A DNA stretch of 27,205 bases from an uncultured Bacteroidales bacterium. GTDB taxonomy: Bacteria > Bacteroidota > Bacteroidia > Bacteroidales > Paludibacteraceae. The position numbers and the translations under genes are program-made. How positions within the stretch are numbered: position 1 is the stretch's first letter; every line of letters begins with the position of its first letter. Below, in pieces: positions 1-8,720 of the stretch. The stretch is from positions 1 to 27,205 of the forward strand of contig CAIQOG010000146.1 of the NCBI GenBank assembly GCA_903873355.1. Reading direction: 5' to 3'. The notes under the pieces were generated by a model, which worked only from the letters and a program-made list of their open reading frames with translations, had not been told where the DNA came from and searched no databases.

Positions 1-2
1 AC

Positions 3-80
3 GGAAAATGCAGTTTCAGAATTCACGATCAGAAACTGATTTACCGCGGTGATTGGGCAAAAGAAGTGGGACGGAAATAA
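3..80 (+). CDS. C-terminal tail of an unidentified protein (5' end outside window)
   Basis: In frame 3 the sequence is open from the left edge to a TAA at 78-80. It encodes about 25 residues ending in ...KLIYRGDWAKEVGRK. The other two forward frames close earlier (TGA at 37-39 in frame 1, and near 50 in frame 2). The orientation matches all downstream genes, and 100 bp separate it from the transporter. It may be the preceding gene of the same locus, possibly another carbohydrate-active enzyme, but too little is visible to name a family. Confidence 0.5.
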   Translation, partial: GKCSFRIHDQKLIYRGDWAKEVGRK

Positions 81-82
81 AC

Positions 83-167
83 AAGCCCCCTAAATCCCCC
101 ACCGGGGGACTTTTAGATTAGTTTCAGACTCCTCTCTGGAACCCCCTTTGGGGGGGGGCAAGGGGCT
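83..167. repeat. G/C-rich palindromic intergenic element (REP-like)
   Basis: Outer arms AGCCCC (84-89) and GGGGCT (162-167) are complementary. They enclose two inner hairpins: CCCCC-ACC-GGGGG at 96-108, and a C5/G-run hairpin at 142-158 with a TTT loop. The pattern of C-run, short AT spacer, C-run, G-run is unlike the AT-rich gene spacers nearby. I recognise similar GC-rich repeats between genes in Bacteroidota genomes. It could fold as a branched RNA or DNA structure and may end transcription of the upstream gene before the transporter at 181. The family name is not known to me. Confidence 0.6.
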
Positions 168-180
168 AAAAATTAAATAA

Positions 181-1527
181 ATGAATACAACAAAATTATC
201 GTTTAAAGAAAAAGTTGGTTACAGTCTGGGTGATACCGCTTCGCACTTTGTCTGGGACATGGTGGGCTTTTGGCTGCTGTTTTTCTATACCGATGTGTAC
301 GGCATTTCGGCGGCAGCTGCCGGCACAATTATGTTGGTTGCCCGCTTTTGGGATATGGCTATTGACCCGATAATTGGTGTGGTTTCCGACCGGACCAATA
401 CACGTTGGGGGAAATTCCGTCCGTATATTTTGTTTGGTGCGATTCCGTATGCCATTCTGGCTATTCTGACTTTCACCACACCGAATTTTGGTGAGTTTGG
501 AAAGATTATTTACGCCGGAGCAACTTATGTGTTATTGATGACAGCATATGCCACTATTAATCTGCCTTATTCGGCTTTGGGCGCGGTTATGACTGACGAT
601 ACCTACGAACGTGCAGGATTGAACACTTACCGTTTTATTGCAGGTTTCAGCGGACAGTTTATCGTTACCGGACTGGCACTGACGCTGGCTAAGTTTTTTG
701 GAAACGGCAACAAAGCACAGGGTTTTCAATATACCGTATTTTTGTTTGCAGCTTTGAGTCTGGTGTTCTTTTTTATTACGTTCCAAACTACCAAAGAGCG
801 TGTTCAACCACCTAAAGCTCAGAAAAATTCGTTGAAAGAAGATTTTGGCAACTTGTTTAAAAATCAAGCCTGGGTTATTCTGGCACTGGTTGGCATTATT
901 TCATTTATCATGTTTGCGATGCAAAATGCTGCCATTGCCTACTATTTCAAATATTATCTGGGCAAAGAAGATAATGTTCAGTTATTCAATGTGGTTGGTA
1001 CAGTAGCATTGATCGTTGCACTTCCCTTATCAAAACCATTGGCAAAACGCTTTGGAAACAAAAACGTTTTTATTGGTAGTTCGTTGATTTCCGGTTTGTT
1101 TTTTATTCTGATTTATCTGGCTCGTATGCAGGATATTACCACTATTTATGTGTTTAATATTATTGCCAAAATGGCATATGCGCCTGCTGTTCCGCTCCTC
1201 TGGACAATGATTGCAGATTCGGCTGATTATGGAGAATGGAAAAGCGGTCGCCGCTCTACAGGCTTGTATTTTTCAGCTGCGGTTTTTGCTCAGAAAGCAG
1301 GGTGGGGAATAGGTGCCGCCATTGCAGGCTGGATACTGACATTTTCGCAGTTTGTTCCAAACGTTGCACAAACCGACACAGCAATTACCGGTATCAAATT
1401 GCTGGTTTCGGTGATTCCCGGTATTTTGTATATGTCCTGCGCCATTTTTATGATTTTCTACAAGATTGATAAAAAAACAACTGACCAGATGAAAATAGAT
1501 TTGGATGCAAAACGGGCATTAGAATAG
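181..1527 (+). CDS. GPH-family (MelB-like) sugar:cation symporter
   Basis: A 448-residue inner-membrane transporter with about twelve hydrophobic helices, the usual length for the glycoside-pentoside-hexuronide:cation symporter branch of the major facilitator superfamily. The diagnostic stretch at residues 57-82 reads W-D-M-A-I-D-P-I-I-G, then D-R-T-N-T-R-W-G-K-F-R-P. By family knowledge, D58 and D62 correspond to the two helix-II aspartates of E. coli MelB (D55 and D59) that bind the coupling Na+ or H+. The conserved N-terminal K-x-G-Y-S-L-G-D-T is present. The gene lies 72 bp upstream of the glucan phosphorylase in the same direction. I infer it carries di- or oligosaccharides produced in the periplasm into the cytoplasm for phosphorolysis. 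The sugar specificity cannot be read from the sequence. Confidence 0.93.
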   Translation: MNTTKLSFKEKVGYSLGDTASHFVWDMVGFWLLFFYTDVYGISAAAAGTIMLVARFWDMAIDPIIGVVSDRTNTRWGKFRPYILFGAIPYAILAILTFTTPNFGEFGKIIYAGATYVLLMTAYATINLPYSALGAVMTDDTYERAGLNTYRFIAGFSGQFIVTGLALTLAKFFGNGNKAQGFQYTVFLFAALSLVFFFITFQTTKERVQPPKAQKNSLKEDFGNLFKNQAWVILALVGIISFIMFAMQNAAIAYYFKYYLGKEDNVQLFNVVGTVALIVALPLSKPLAKRFGNKNVFIGSSLISGLFFILIYLARMQDITTIYVFNIIAKMAYAPAVPLLWTMIADSADYGEWKSGRRSTGLYFSAAVFAQKAGWGIGAAIAGWILTFSQFVPNVAQTDTAITGIKLLVSVIPGILYMSCAIFMIFYKIDKKTTDQMKIDLDAKRALE

Positions 1528-1529
1528 TA

Positions 1530-1558
1530 AATTATTTCGAACTAAAATAGAAATAATT
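1530..1558. other. AT-only inverted repeat between transporter and phosphorylase genes
   Basis: AATTATTTC (1530-1538) pairs with GAAATAATT (1550-1558) across an 11-base loop, a few bases after the symporter stop, and is followed by ATTGTTTTTATT. The stem is weak, so I expect transcript processing or stability effects, or partial attenuation, rather than a firm terminator. No promoter element was seen in the 72-bp gap. Confidence 0.35.
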
Positions 1559-1599
1559 ATTGTTTTTATTGTGGTTCAAAAACTTTAATTTTAAAAAAA

Positions 1600-4500
1600 A
1601 TGAACAATATTTTTATTGGAAACAACCCGGTAATTGCCGGCAAAAAAGAAGCAGACGGACAATTTGTCCTTATTGATGATGAAAAGTATTACCTGATAAA
1701 AAACTACGACTCGATGCAGCCGTTTTTTATCAGTCTGGCAAGCGATTCCAACCATTGGATGTATATTTCGAGTTCCGGTGGATTAACTGCAGGTCGGAAA
1801 AACCCCGATACAGCACTTTTCCCTTATTATACCGATGATAAAATAAACGAATCGGCTGAAATGACCGGCAGCAAAACTATTTTGCATGTCAGCAAAAGTG
1901 GCAAAACTTATTTGTGGGAGCCATTTTCGGAAAGAAACAAAGGCATTTATAAACTGGAACGGTCAATTGCCAAAAGCACAACCGGTAACAAACTGATTTT
2001 TACCGAACAGAATCTGGATTTGGGACTGACTTTCAGTTATGCCTGGATGAATTCCGACGATTTTGGCTGGGTAAAGAAAAGTATCTTGAAAAATGACAGT
2101 AATGAATCAGTTGAAGTGTATCTGGTTGATGGACTGCAAAATATCCTTCCTTCCGGAATCGACCGCATGACGCAAAATGCCTATTCAACTCTGGTAGATG
2201 GTTATAAAAAGACCGAACTGGTTGAAAATTCCGGATTGGCATTGTACCGAATGGAGGCCATTCTGGTGGATCGCCCCGAACCAAGTGAATCGCTTCGGGC
2301 TAATACCATTTGGTCTCTTGGATTGGAAAATGCAGATTATTTATTGAGTTCAACACAACTGGATAAAGTCAGAAATGGCGAAAAAGCAAACCCTGAAACT
2401 GAAGCAAAAGGAGTAAGAGGAGCATTTTTTGTAAGCTCAGAATTAAATATAAATCCGGTCGAAACCAAAACATGGTATTTTGTGGCTGAATTAAATCAGG
2501 ATGCGGCTGCAGTGAATAATCTGATAGATTTTATTGGCAAAACAGCAAACATTGCAGAAGTTGTAGAACAAAATATTTCCAAAGGAACTCAGGCTTTGAA
2601 AGCCATTGTTGCACAAGCTGATGGTGTTCAGCAAACTGCTGATGAGAATGGTGTGGCACGTCATTTTTCGAATGTGCTTTTCAATACGATGCGCGGAGGA
2701 ATTTACAGCGAGAATTACACGATTCACAGTACGTTTTTCAACAAGCATATTCAGCATTTCAATAAAAAATGCGCGGAGAAACATGCAAAATTCTTATCGA
2801 CACTGCCCGAAACCATTGAATATGCCGAACTTGATAAACTCATTCAGCAACAAAACGATGCAAATCTATATCGTTTGTTTCAGGAATATCTGCCACTTAC
2901 CTTCAGTCGCCGACATGGCGACCCGAGCCGTCCGTGGAACTTGTTCAATATCAATATTAAAGACGAAAACGGAGATAAATTACTTTCATATCAGGGTAAC
3001 TGGCGCGATATTTTCCAGAATTGGGAAGCGCTTTCAATGTCGTATCCGGCTTATATCAATGGCATTATTGCCAAATTTCTGAATGCAACCACCGCCGATG
3101 GATATAATCCGTATCGGGTAACCAACGAAGGAATCGACTGGGAAGTAATTGAACCCGAGAATCCGTGGTCGAACATTGGCTACTGGGGCGATCATCAGAT
3201 CATTTATTTATTGAAATTGTTGGAAGTTTCCCAGAATCATTATCCGGACAGACTCATTTCATTGCTTGATAAAGAGATGTTTGCTTATGCCAATGTACCT
3301 TATCGCATAAAAGATTATGCCGAAATTGTAGCCGCTCCTAAAAACTCCATTCGTTTTGATGCTCAATTGCACCATCAGATTGAAAATCTTGAAAAAACCT
3401 ATGGTTCTGATGCACGATTGGTATTGAATCCTGATGGTGAAGTTAAACTGGTGAGCTTTACCGAAAAACTGCTCGCCACTTTACTCGCTAAACTCAGCAA
3501 TTTTATACCGGAAGCCGGAATCTGGATGAACACGCTTCGCCCGGAATGGAACGATGCAAACAACGCGCTGGTTGGAACGGGTGCTTCGATGGTGACATTG
3601 TATTACATGCGGCGGTTTGTAACTTTTTCGCAGGAACTTTTCCAACAATCTGCTTTGGAAAACTTTTCAGTTTCGGCCGAGATGTTTGGTTTCTTTGACG
3701 AAATAAACACAGTGTTAATTGATAATTCGTTTTTACTCGAAAAAGGGTTCGATAATGAACAACGTCGTACAGTTGCCGACGAACTCGGAAATGCCGGAAG
3801 TGCTTATCGTGAGCTTATTTACAAAGGCTTCACAGGTAAAAACCATCTGATCACGAAATCAAATCTGCTGGAGTTCTTAACACTGACTCTCGATTATCTC
3901 GACCAGTCCATTGCTGTAAATAAACGTCCGGATAATTTGTATCACGCTTATAATCTGGTTAGTTTTTCCGAAAACAGTGTTGCGGTTCGTCATTTATATG
4001 AAATGCTCGAAGGACAGGTAGCCGTGTTGAGTTCCGGAAAACTCTCGCCAACAGAAGTGCTCGCTTTATTGACTGCTTTGCGTAATAGTTCGTTGTATCG
4101 TGCTGACCAGAATAGTTATATTTTGTATCCAAACAAGCGATTACCGTTGTTTATTGAAAAAAATAATATCAATTCCGCCGATGTTCAACGAATAAAACTT
4201 CTCGAAGAACTTGTGAAACAAGGCGATTCACGGATTATTACCACCGATAAAAAAGGTGAGTTCCATTTTAACTCCAACTTCAATAATGCCAACTTCCTCC
4301 GTGAAGCGTTGGATAAACTGAAAAAAGAAAGAAAATTCAATGTTACAGATGCCGATATTCTGGAAATAGAAACTGTTTACGAACAAATTTTTGATCATCA
4401 GTCATTTACAGGTCGTTCGGGCACGTTTTACAAGTATGAAGGTCTTGGATGTATTTATTGGCACATGGTTTCCAAATTGTTGTTGGTTATTGCTGAAAAT

Positions 4501-4992
4501 ATCAAAATAGCCATAGAACAATCAGCATGTAAAACTACAATTGAAGCTCTTGAACAGCATTATTTCGATGTGAAAGCGGGTATTGGTGCGCACAAATCAC
4601 CTACTGTATATGGCTCATTCCCGTTCGATCCCTATTCGCACACACCAACTATGGCCGGCGTTCAACAACCGGGTATGACAGGTCAGGTGAAAGAGGATAT
4701 TATCAGTCGTTTCTATGAGCTAGGTATGCAGGTCGAAAATGGTTGTATTTCAATCAATCCAACGATTCTAAAGTCTGACGAATTTATTCATTCTGATAAT
4801 GAAAAGCCGCATTTGTCCTTTACTTATTGCTCTGTTCCTTTTGAATATCAGCAAGATGATAGAAATGGCATTGAACTCATTTTTACGGATGGAACTAATG
4901 AAAAAATAGCGGGTTATTCGTTGAACCAGAATCAAAGTGAGTTAGTATTCAATCGGGATAAGCGAATTAAGAAGATTGTGGTAAGTTTGTAA
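1600..4992 (+). CDS. Inverting glucan phosphorylase, GH149/GH94/GH161-like (probable beta-1,3-glucan oligosaccharide phosphorylase)
   Basis: A 1,130-residue protein without signal peptide or membrane helix, so cytoplasmic. An N-terminal beta-rich region (about 1-330) is followed by a helical catalytic region. Conserved-looking blocks are R-R-H-G-D-P-S-R-P-W-N (437-447), G-Y-W-G-D-H-Q (527-533) and R-P-E-W-N-D-A-N-N-A-L-V-G from residue 647. The last resembles the W-N-D motif that carries the general-acid aspartate in GH94 phosphorylases, making D652 the likely catalytic acid. The length is far above cellobiose phosphorylases (about 800 aa) and fits the ~1,100-residue class that includes GH149 and GH161 beta-1,3-glucan phosphorylases and the 1,2-beta-oligoglucan phosphorylases of GH94. 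A GH16 endo-beta-1,3-glucanase in the same locus favours beta-1,3 linkage. The expected reaction releases alpha-glucose-1-phosphate from beta-glucan oligomers using phosphate. It is probably co-transcribed with the symporter. The exact family is uncertain. Confidence 0.75.
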   Translation: MNNIFIGNNPVIAGKKEADGQFVLIDDEKYYLIKNYDSMQPFFISLASDSNHWMYISSSGGLTAGRKNPDTALFPYYTDDKINESAEMTGSKTILHVSKSGKTYLWEPFSERNKGIYKLERSIAKSTTGNKLIFTEQNLDLGLTFSYAWMNSDDFGWVKKSILKNDSNESVEVYLVDGLQNILPSGIDRMTQNAYSTLVDGYKKTELVENSGLALYRMEAILVDRPEPSESLRANTIWSLGLENADYLLSSTQLDKVRNGEKANPETEAKGVRGAFFVSSELNINPVETKTWYFVAELNQDAAAVNNLIDFIGKTANIAEVVEQNISKGTQALKAIVAQADGVQQTADENGVARHFSNVLFNTMRGGIYSENYTIHSTFFNKHIQHFNKKCAEKHAKFLSTLPETIEYAELDKLIQQQNDANLYRLFQEYLPLTFSRRHGDPSRPWNLFNINIKDENGDKLLSYQGNWRDIFQNWEALSMSYPAYINGIIAKFLNATTADGYNPYRVTNEGIDWEVIEPENPWSNIGYWGDHQIIYLLKLLEVSQNHYPDRLISLLDKEMFAYANVPYRIKDYAEIVAAPKNSIRFDAQLHHQIENLEKTYGSDARLVLNPDGEVKLVSFTEKLLATLLAKLSNFIPEAGIWMNTLRPEWNDANNALVGTGASMVTLYYMRRFVTFSQELFQQSALENFSVSAEMFGFFDEINTVLIDNSFLLEKGFDNEQRRTVADELGNAGSAYRELIYKGFTGKNHLITKSNLLEFLTLTLDYLDQSIAVNKRPDNLYHAYNLVSFSENSVAVRHLYEMLEGQVAVLSSGKLSPTEVLALLTALRNSSLYRADQNSYILYPNKRLPLFIEKNNINSADVQRIKLLEELVKQGDSRIITTDKKGEFHFNSNFNNANFLREALDKLKKERKFNVTDADILEIETVYEQIFDHQSFTGRSGTFYKYEGLGCIYWHMVSKLLLVIAENIKIAIEQSACKTTIEALEQHYFDVKAGIGAHKSPTVYGSFPFDPYSHTPTMAGVQQPGMTGQVKEDIISRFYELGMQVENGCISINPTILKSDEFIHSDNEKPHLSFTYCSVPFEYQQDDRNGIELIFTDGTNEKIAGYSLNQNQSELVFNRDKRIKKIVVSL

Positions 4993-5181
4993 AGTTTGCA
5001 ATAAATCCCTTGTAATCATTTGAAAAAGACGTGTATAGAGTTTTCAAAACTTTAATGACTAGTCAAATCATAAAGACAAAATTTTATTATTGTTTTTTTA
5101 ATGATTTAGACAGAAAGACAATGATTATCAAATAAATTTGTAATTTTGTGTTCGTTGAAACAATCAAATTTATTTCGTGAT
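4993..5181. promoter_or_regulatory. Intergenic regulatory region ahead of the SusR-like genes
   Basis: This 189-bp AT-rich spacer holds a perfect 10-bp palindrome TGACTAGTCA (5056-5065) and AGTTTT-C-AAAACT just before it. It also has four copies of the hexamer AATCAT/ATGATT in both orientations (5014-5019, 5066-5071, 5101-5106, 5121-5126). AAATCAT (5065-5071) and ATGATTT (5101-5107) form an inverted pair with a T-rich stretch between, which might weakly terminate the phosphorylase transcript. Promoter-like elements occur at 5133-5148. Which of these sites are operators is inference. Confidence 0.4.
5133..5148 (+). promoter_or_regulatory. Tandem Bacteroidota -7 elements for the regulator pair
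   Basis: TAAATTTG (5133-5140) and TAATTTTG (5141-5148) both match the Bacteroidota -7 consensus TAnnTTTG and lie back to back, 34-49 bases before the ATG at 5182. I saw no convincing TTG -33 box 17-23 bases upstream of either one. The location supports ATG 5182 as the true start, because an in-frame upstream TTG at 5146 would fall inside the promoter. Confidence 0.5.
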
Positions 5182-6795
5182 ATGAAGAAGTTTCTTTTAG
5201 TTTTAATTCTTATTCAGTTTTCTCTGATTCTTTGGGCGACTAATATAGACTCGATGTTTGTAGAACTCGATCAATACATAGCCAAAAGTGATTATTATAT
5301 AGGCATTAAGGAAAACAAAATTGGCGAACTGACAAAAAAATTAAAGTCAAATTACAGAAATTCTACCCTGCAGTTACAATATAGTGCTGAACTTTTCGAC
5401 GAATATAAGTCGTACAAGTATGATTCTGCCTATTATTATGCGCTGAAAACACTCGATATTTCTAAAAACCTGAATAATCCGGAAAAAGTAACTGAAGCTA
5501 AAACACGTCTTGTATTTTGTTATTTATCGTCAGGACTGTTTAAAGAAGCATTCGACCTGGCGACGAGCATAAACGTAAAAAACTATTCTGATGCCGTTAA
5601 ATTGCAATACTACAAAGTAATGGCACGTTTGTATTATGATTTGGCTGATTACAACAGCGTAAAACCATTCAAATCACAATATGATAATTCCGGATTAAAA
5701 TACAGTGATTCCATTATAACTTTGCTTCCTGTTAATAGTTCCGAAAAACTAAGTTCGCTGGGCTTGCTTAAAATGAAGAAGAAGGATTATAACGGTGCCG
5801 GAGAAGAATTCCAACAAGCGTTGGCAATAACCTCCGACAACCATGAATATGCTATTGCTGCTTCGAGTCTGGGATATATTTACACGGTAACCAATCAGAA
5901 TGAAGAAGCTACAATCCACATCATAAAGGCAGCCATTGCTGATATTAAATCATCCACCAAAGAAACAGTAGCCCTCCGCTTGCTTGCTGCCCAGCTGTAT
6001 CAGGAGAAAAAAGACATTAACCGCGCTTATAAATACATTAAAATTGCACTGGATGATGCCGTTTGTTACAATGCACGTCACCGAAAAATTGAGATTGGTT
6101 CCATTCTACCGATTATTGAAAAGGAACGTATTGATGCCGTTGAACGCCAACGCAATATGCTCATCTGGATGGTTTCATTAGTGTCTATACTGCTACTGTC
6201 GCTTTTAGGTGCCACGCTTATTATTTACAAACAGCTCAATAAAATTAAAGCGGCCCGGCTCACCATTGAAGAACAAAACGAAAAACTACTTCAGGTCAAT
6301 TCGGAGCTGAAAGAAACAAGTAATATTAAGGATAAATATATCGGACATTTCTTTTATATCAACTATCAGTATATTGATAAACTGGAGCATATTTACCGCA
6401 TTATTAACCGTAAAATTGCCACAAAACAGACAGATGAACTGGCCAAAATGTTTAAAGAATCGGAACTGGAGAACGATCGAAAAAACATGTACACTTCGTT
6501 TGATGAAACTTTCCTGAAATTGTTTCCGGATTTTGTATCCGAATTTAAAAAACTTTTCCCTCCTGAAGAGCAGGATCAGATTAATCCGGATGGCATAAAT
6601 CTTACAATTGAAGTTCGCATCTTTGCTTTGATACGACTTGGAGTCTATGAAAGTGAGAAAATCGGTAAATTCCTGAATTATTCCGTTCACACCATCAACA
6701 CCTACAAATCGAAGGTGAAAAACAAATCACATATTCCAAACGAACTTTTCGAACAGAAAATAATGGAAATAAAATCCGTGAAATCGGATACCTGA
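5182..6795 (+). CDS. SusR-like membrane-spanning TPR/HTH transcriptional regulator (copy 1)
   Basis: 537 residues from ATG 5182. An N-terminal signal or anchor segment (M-K-K-F-L-L-V-L-I-L-I) precedes a helical region of TPR-like repeats (about 40-310), presumably periplasmic. One transmembrane helix (about 326-348) leads into a coiled coil and a conserved region of the DUF6377 type. A C-terminal helix-turn-helix starts with I-R-L-G-V-Y (484 onward) and contains N-Y-S-V-H-T-I-N-T-Y-K-S-K-V, in the style of LuxR-like domains. Size and architecture match SusR, the maltose-responsive activator of the starch system of Bacteroides thetaiotaomicron. It is expected to sense an oligosaccharide in the periplasm and activate PUL genes. 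An in-frame TTG at 5146 gives a longer but less likely reading. The paralogue starts 18 bp downstream, so the two are probably co-transcribed. Confidence 0.85.
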   Translation: MKKFLLVLILIQFSLILWATNIDSMFVELDQYIAKSDYYIGIKENKIGELTKKLKSNYRNSTLQLQYSAELFDEYKSYKYDSAYYYALKTLDISKNLNNPEKVTEAKTRLVFCYLSSGLFKEAFDLATSINVKNYSDAVKLQYYKVMARLYYDLADYNSVKPFKSQYDNSGLKYSDSIITLLPVNSSEKLSSLGLLKMKKKDYNGAGEEFQQALAITSDNHEYAIAASSLGYIYTVTNQNEEATIHIIKAAIADIKSSTKETVALRLLAAQLYQEKKDINRAYKYIKIALDDAVCYNARHRKIEIGSILPIIEKERIDAVERQRNMLIWMVSLVSILLLSLLGATLIIYKQLNKIKAARLTIEEQNEKLLQVNSELKETSNIKDKYIGHFFYINYQYIDKLEHIYRIINRKIATKQTDELAKMFKESELENDRKNMYTSFDETFLKLFPDFVSEFKKLFPPEEQDQINPDGINLTIEVRIFALIRLGVYESEKIGKFLNYSVHTINTYKSKVKNKSHIPNELFEQKIMEIKSVKSDT

Positions 6796-6813
6796 TATTA
6801 TAGTAAACTGACC

Positions 6814-8463
6814 ATGAGGCGATTTTTAATTTCTTTGTTTTTTTTTCAGTTTTTACTTTCTGCCTTCAGTCAGAACGATACTGATTCCCTCCTAAATGTC
6901 CTCGACAAAACGGTTGAGAATTACCAGTATTTTTCTCAGCTGAAAGAGGAACGGATAGGCAAACTGAAGGAATCGTTAAGGATTACCGTTTCAGAGCCTC
7001 AGAAGTACGAAATCTGCGGAAAACTTTACGACGAATACAGCGCTTATAAATCCGATTCGGCACTAATATTTGCACGTTTGAAATTGCAAATTGCTGAAAG
7101 ACTGAATGATAAACGCAGTCTGACCGATGCCCGTTTAAATTTGGCATCAATTATGGGAACGGCCGGGCTTTACAAAGAGTCTATGGATATATTGAGTACC
7201 ATTAATATATCCACCGCACCCGACCTGAAAGCCTATTATTTCCACATTTATCGAACCATCTACGGTTATATGGCCGATTATACGGTTTCCAGTCTTGAGA
7301 AAAAGAAATACGATAAAATAATTGATTCATTTCGGGATTCCATATTGTTGGTAAATCCGCCCCAAACCGGTACCCATGTGATGGTTAAAACCGACCAACT
7401 AATTGTAAGTAAGCAGTACGACGAAGCATTGGTTATTCTGCTCAACTATTTCCCAACCATTAAAGACGATGATTATCACACCAAAGCTATTATTTCGTAC
7501 AGTATTGCATTGGCATATGAAGGCAAAAGACAGCGAAATCTTCAGAGACACTGGCTCGCACTTTCGGCAATTAATGATATAAAATGTTCCACCAAGGAAT
7601 ACATTTCACTCCGCAATCTGGCTTTTTTACTTTATGAAGATGGTGACATTGACCGGGCATATAATTACATGAAACGTTCGCTGGATGATGCGTTGTTTTG
7701 TAATGCCCGACTTAGAACATACGAGATTTCACGGATGATGCCAATTATTGATAAAGCGTATCAGCTTCAGACCGAGTCGAGGCAAAGACAAATGCTCATA
7801 ACTATTATCAGCATTAGTATTCTATCTTTATTGCTGGCTATTGCGGTTTTCTTTGTGTACAGGCAGATGAAAAAACTGGCTGTAGCCCGTAAAAATCTGA
7901 GCCAGGCCAACGATAAACTGAATTCATTGAACCAAAAGCTATCTAAAATCAATATTGAACTGAAAGATGCTAACTTAACTCTTTCCGAAAGTAACCTGAT
8001 TAAGGAAGAATATATTGGAAGATACATGGATCAGTGTTCAGAATATATCGACAAACTGGATAATTACCGACGAATGCTAAACAAAACAGCTTCATCCGGC
8101 AAAACGGAAGAACTGATAAAGGAACTCAAATCGAAAGAGTTTATTGATGAAGAACTCAGGGAATTCTACAACAATTTTGACATTACTTTCTTACAATTAT
8201 TTCCGGCATTTGTGGAAGATTTCAAAAGTCTGCTTATCGACGATGAGTATGTACAGTTGAAGTCCGGACAATTGCTCAATACTGAATTACGGATTTATGC
8301 TTTGATTCGGTTAGGGATTTCGGACAGCGTGAAGATTTCGCATTTCCTGCGCTGCTCACTTTCGACCATTTATAATTATCGCACCAAAATAAGAAATAAA
8401 GCTGTCGGTAACCGGGATGAGTTTGAACAAAAAGTGATGCAAATCGGGTTGGCAGCCGAATGA
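6814..8463 (+). CDS. SusR-like membrane-spanning TPR/HTH transcriptional regulator (copy 2)
   Basis: 549 residues with the same plan as the gene 18 bp upstream. It has a signal peptide ([11 protein letters not shown], likely cut near A-F-S-Q), TPR-like helices to about residue 320, one membrane helix (327-350), and a longer coiled coil (about 351-395). A DUF6377-type block contains [10 protein letters not shown], and a C-terminal helix-turn-helix begins at I498-R-L-G-I. The C-terminal DNA-binding halves of the two copies are clearly related by eye, while the sensor halves differ more. That suggests duplication followed by divergence in ligand. It lies directly upstream of the susC promoter, as expected for a local PUL activator. 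The ligand cannot be inferred from the sequence alone. Confidence 0.85.
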   Translation: MRRFLISLFFFQFLLSAFSQNDTDSLLNVLDKTVENYQYFSQLKEERIGKLKESLRITVSEPQKYEICGKLYDEYSAYKSDSALIFARLKLQIAERLNDKRSLTDARLNLASIMGTAGLYKESMDILSTINISTAPDLKAYYFHIYRTIYGYMADYTVSSLEKKKYDKIIDSFRDSILLVNPPQTGTHVMVKTDQLIVSKQYDEALVILLNYFPTIKDDDYHTKAIISYSIALAYEGKRQRNLQRHWLALSAINDIKCSTKEYISLRNLAFLLYEDGDIDRAYNYMKRSLDDALFCNARLRTYEISRMMPIIDKAYQLQTESRQRQMLITIISISILSLLLAIAVFFVYRQMKKLAVARKNLSQANDKLNSLNQKLSKINIELKDANLTLSESNLIKEEYIGRYMDQCSEYIDKLDNYRRMLNKTASSGKTEELIKELKSKEFIDEELREFYNNFDITFLQLFPAFVEDFKSLLIDDEYVQLKSGQLLNTELRIYALIRLGISDSVKISHFLRCSLSTIYNYRTKIRNKAVGNRDEFEQKVMQIGLAAE

Positions 8464-8488
8464 TTTAATAAAACCAAACAGAAAAAAT

Positions 8489-8519
8489 GGTCTATGAAGT
8501 AAGTTCATAGACCTTTTTT
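8489..8519 (+). terminator. Rho-independent terminator after the regulator pair
   Basis: A perfect 10-bp stem GGTCTATGAA (8489-8498) / TTCATAGACC (8504-8513) with a 5-base loop GTAAG is followed directly by TTTTTT (8514-8519). It sits 25 bases after the second regulator's stop codon and separates the regulator transcript from the sus operon. An A-run at 8482-8487 on the other side would allow weaker function in reverse. Confidence 0.9.
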
Positions 8520-8530
8520 CATTATATTTT

Positions 8531-8614
8531 CACTACATTTTTCCTGTAGTTTTTATTCTCATATTTTTGATATTCAGACCAATATATATGTAGAGCATTA
8601 AAAACCACTACATT
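8531..8614. promoter_or_regulatory. Repeated CACTACATT / CTACA elements upstream of susC (putative regulator sites)
   Basis: The 9-mer CACTACATT occurs at 8531-8539 and again at 8606-8614, 75 bp apart. Each copy is also half of an inverted pair: ACTACA (8532-8537) / TGTAGT (8545-8550), and ATGTAG (8588-8593) / CTACAT (8608-8613). The downstream copy ends 37 bp before the -7 element, where activators usually bind. The first hairpin is followed by TTTTT and could instead be a second, weak terminator. Binding by one of the SusR-like proteins is inference. Confidence 0.45.
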
Positions 8615-8650
8615 CTTTTTAGGTCGAAAATATTCTATCTAACCTCGTTG

Positions 8651-8658
8651 TACATTTG
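8651..8658 (+). promoter_or_regulatory. susC promoter -7 element
   Basis: TACATTTG matches the Bacteroidota -7 consensus TAnnTTTG and lies 62 bp upstream of the preferred susC start codon. No TTG -33 box is visible 17-23 bases upstream. This would fit a promoter that depends on an activator. Confidence 0.55.
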
Positions 8659-8720
8659 CATTGTCGAATGTGTTCATCTCAGACGACACATTTTCAATCT
8701 TAAAATTAATACGAAAAGAA

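Noticed and set aside
2606..3082. 158-codon + strand reading frame inside the phosphorylase gene
   Set aside because: It is a shadow frame inside a well-supported 1,130-codon gene, and its translation has no recognisable pattern.
5146..5181. TTG start giving a 12-residue longer first regulator
   Set aside because: It overlaps the putative -7 elements, and ATG 5182 gives a clean signal sequence.
8661..8720. TTG start giving a 20-residue longer SusC
   Set aside because: It begins three bases after the -7 element and would put non-signal residues in front of a good signal peptide. ATG 8721 is preferred.
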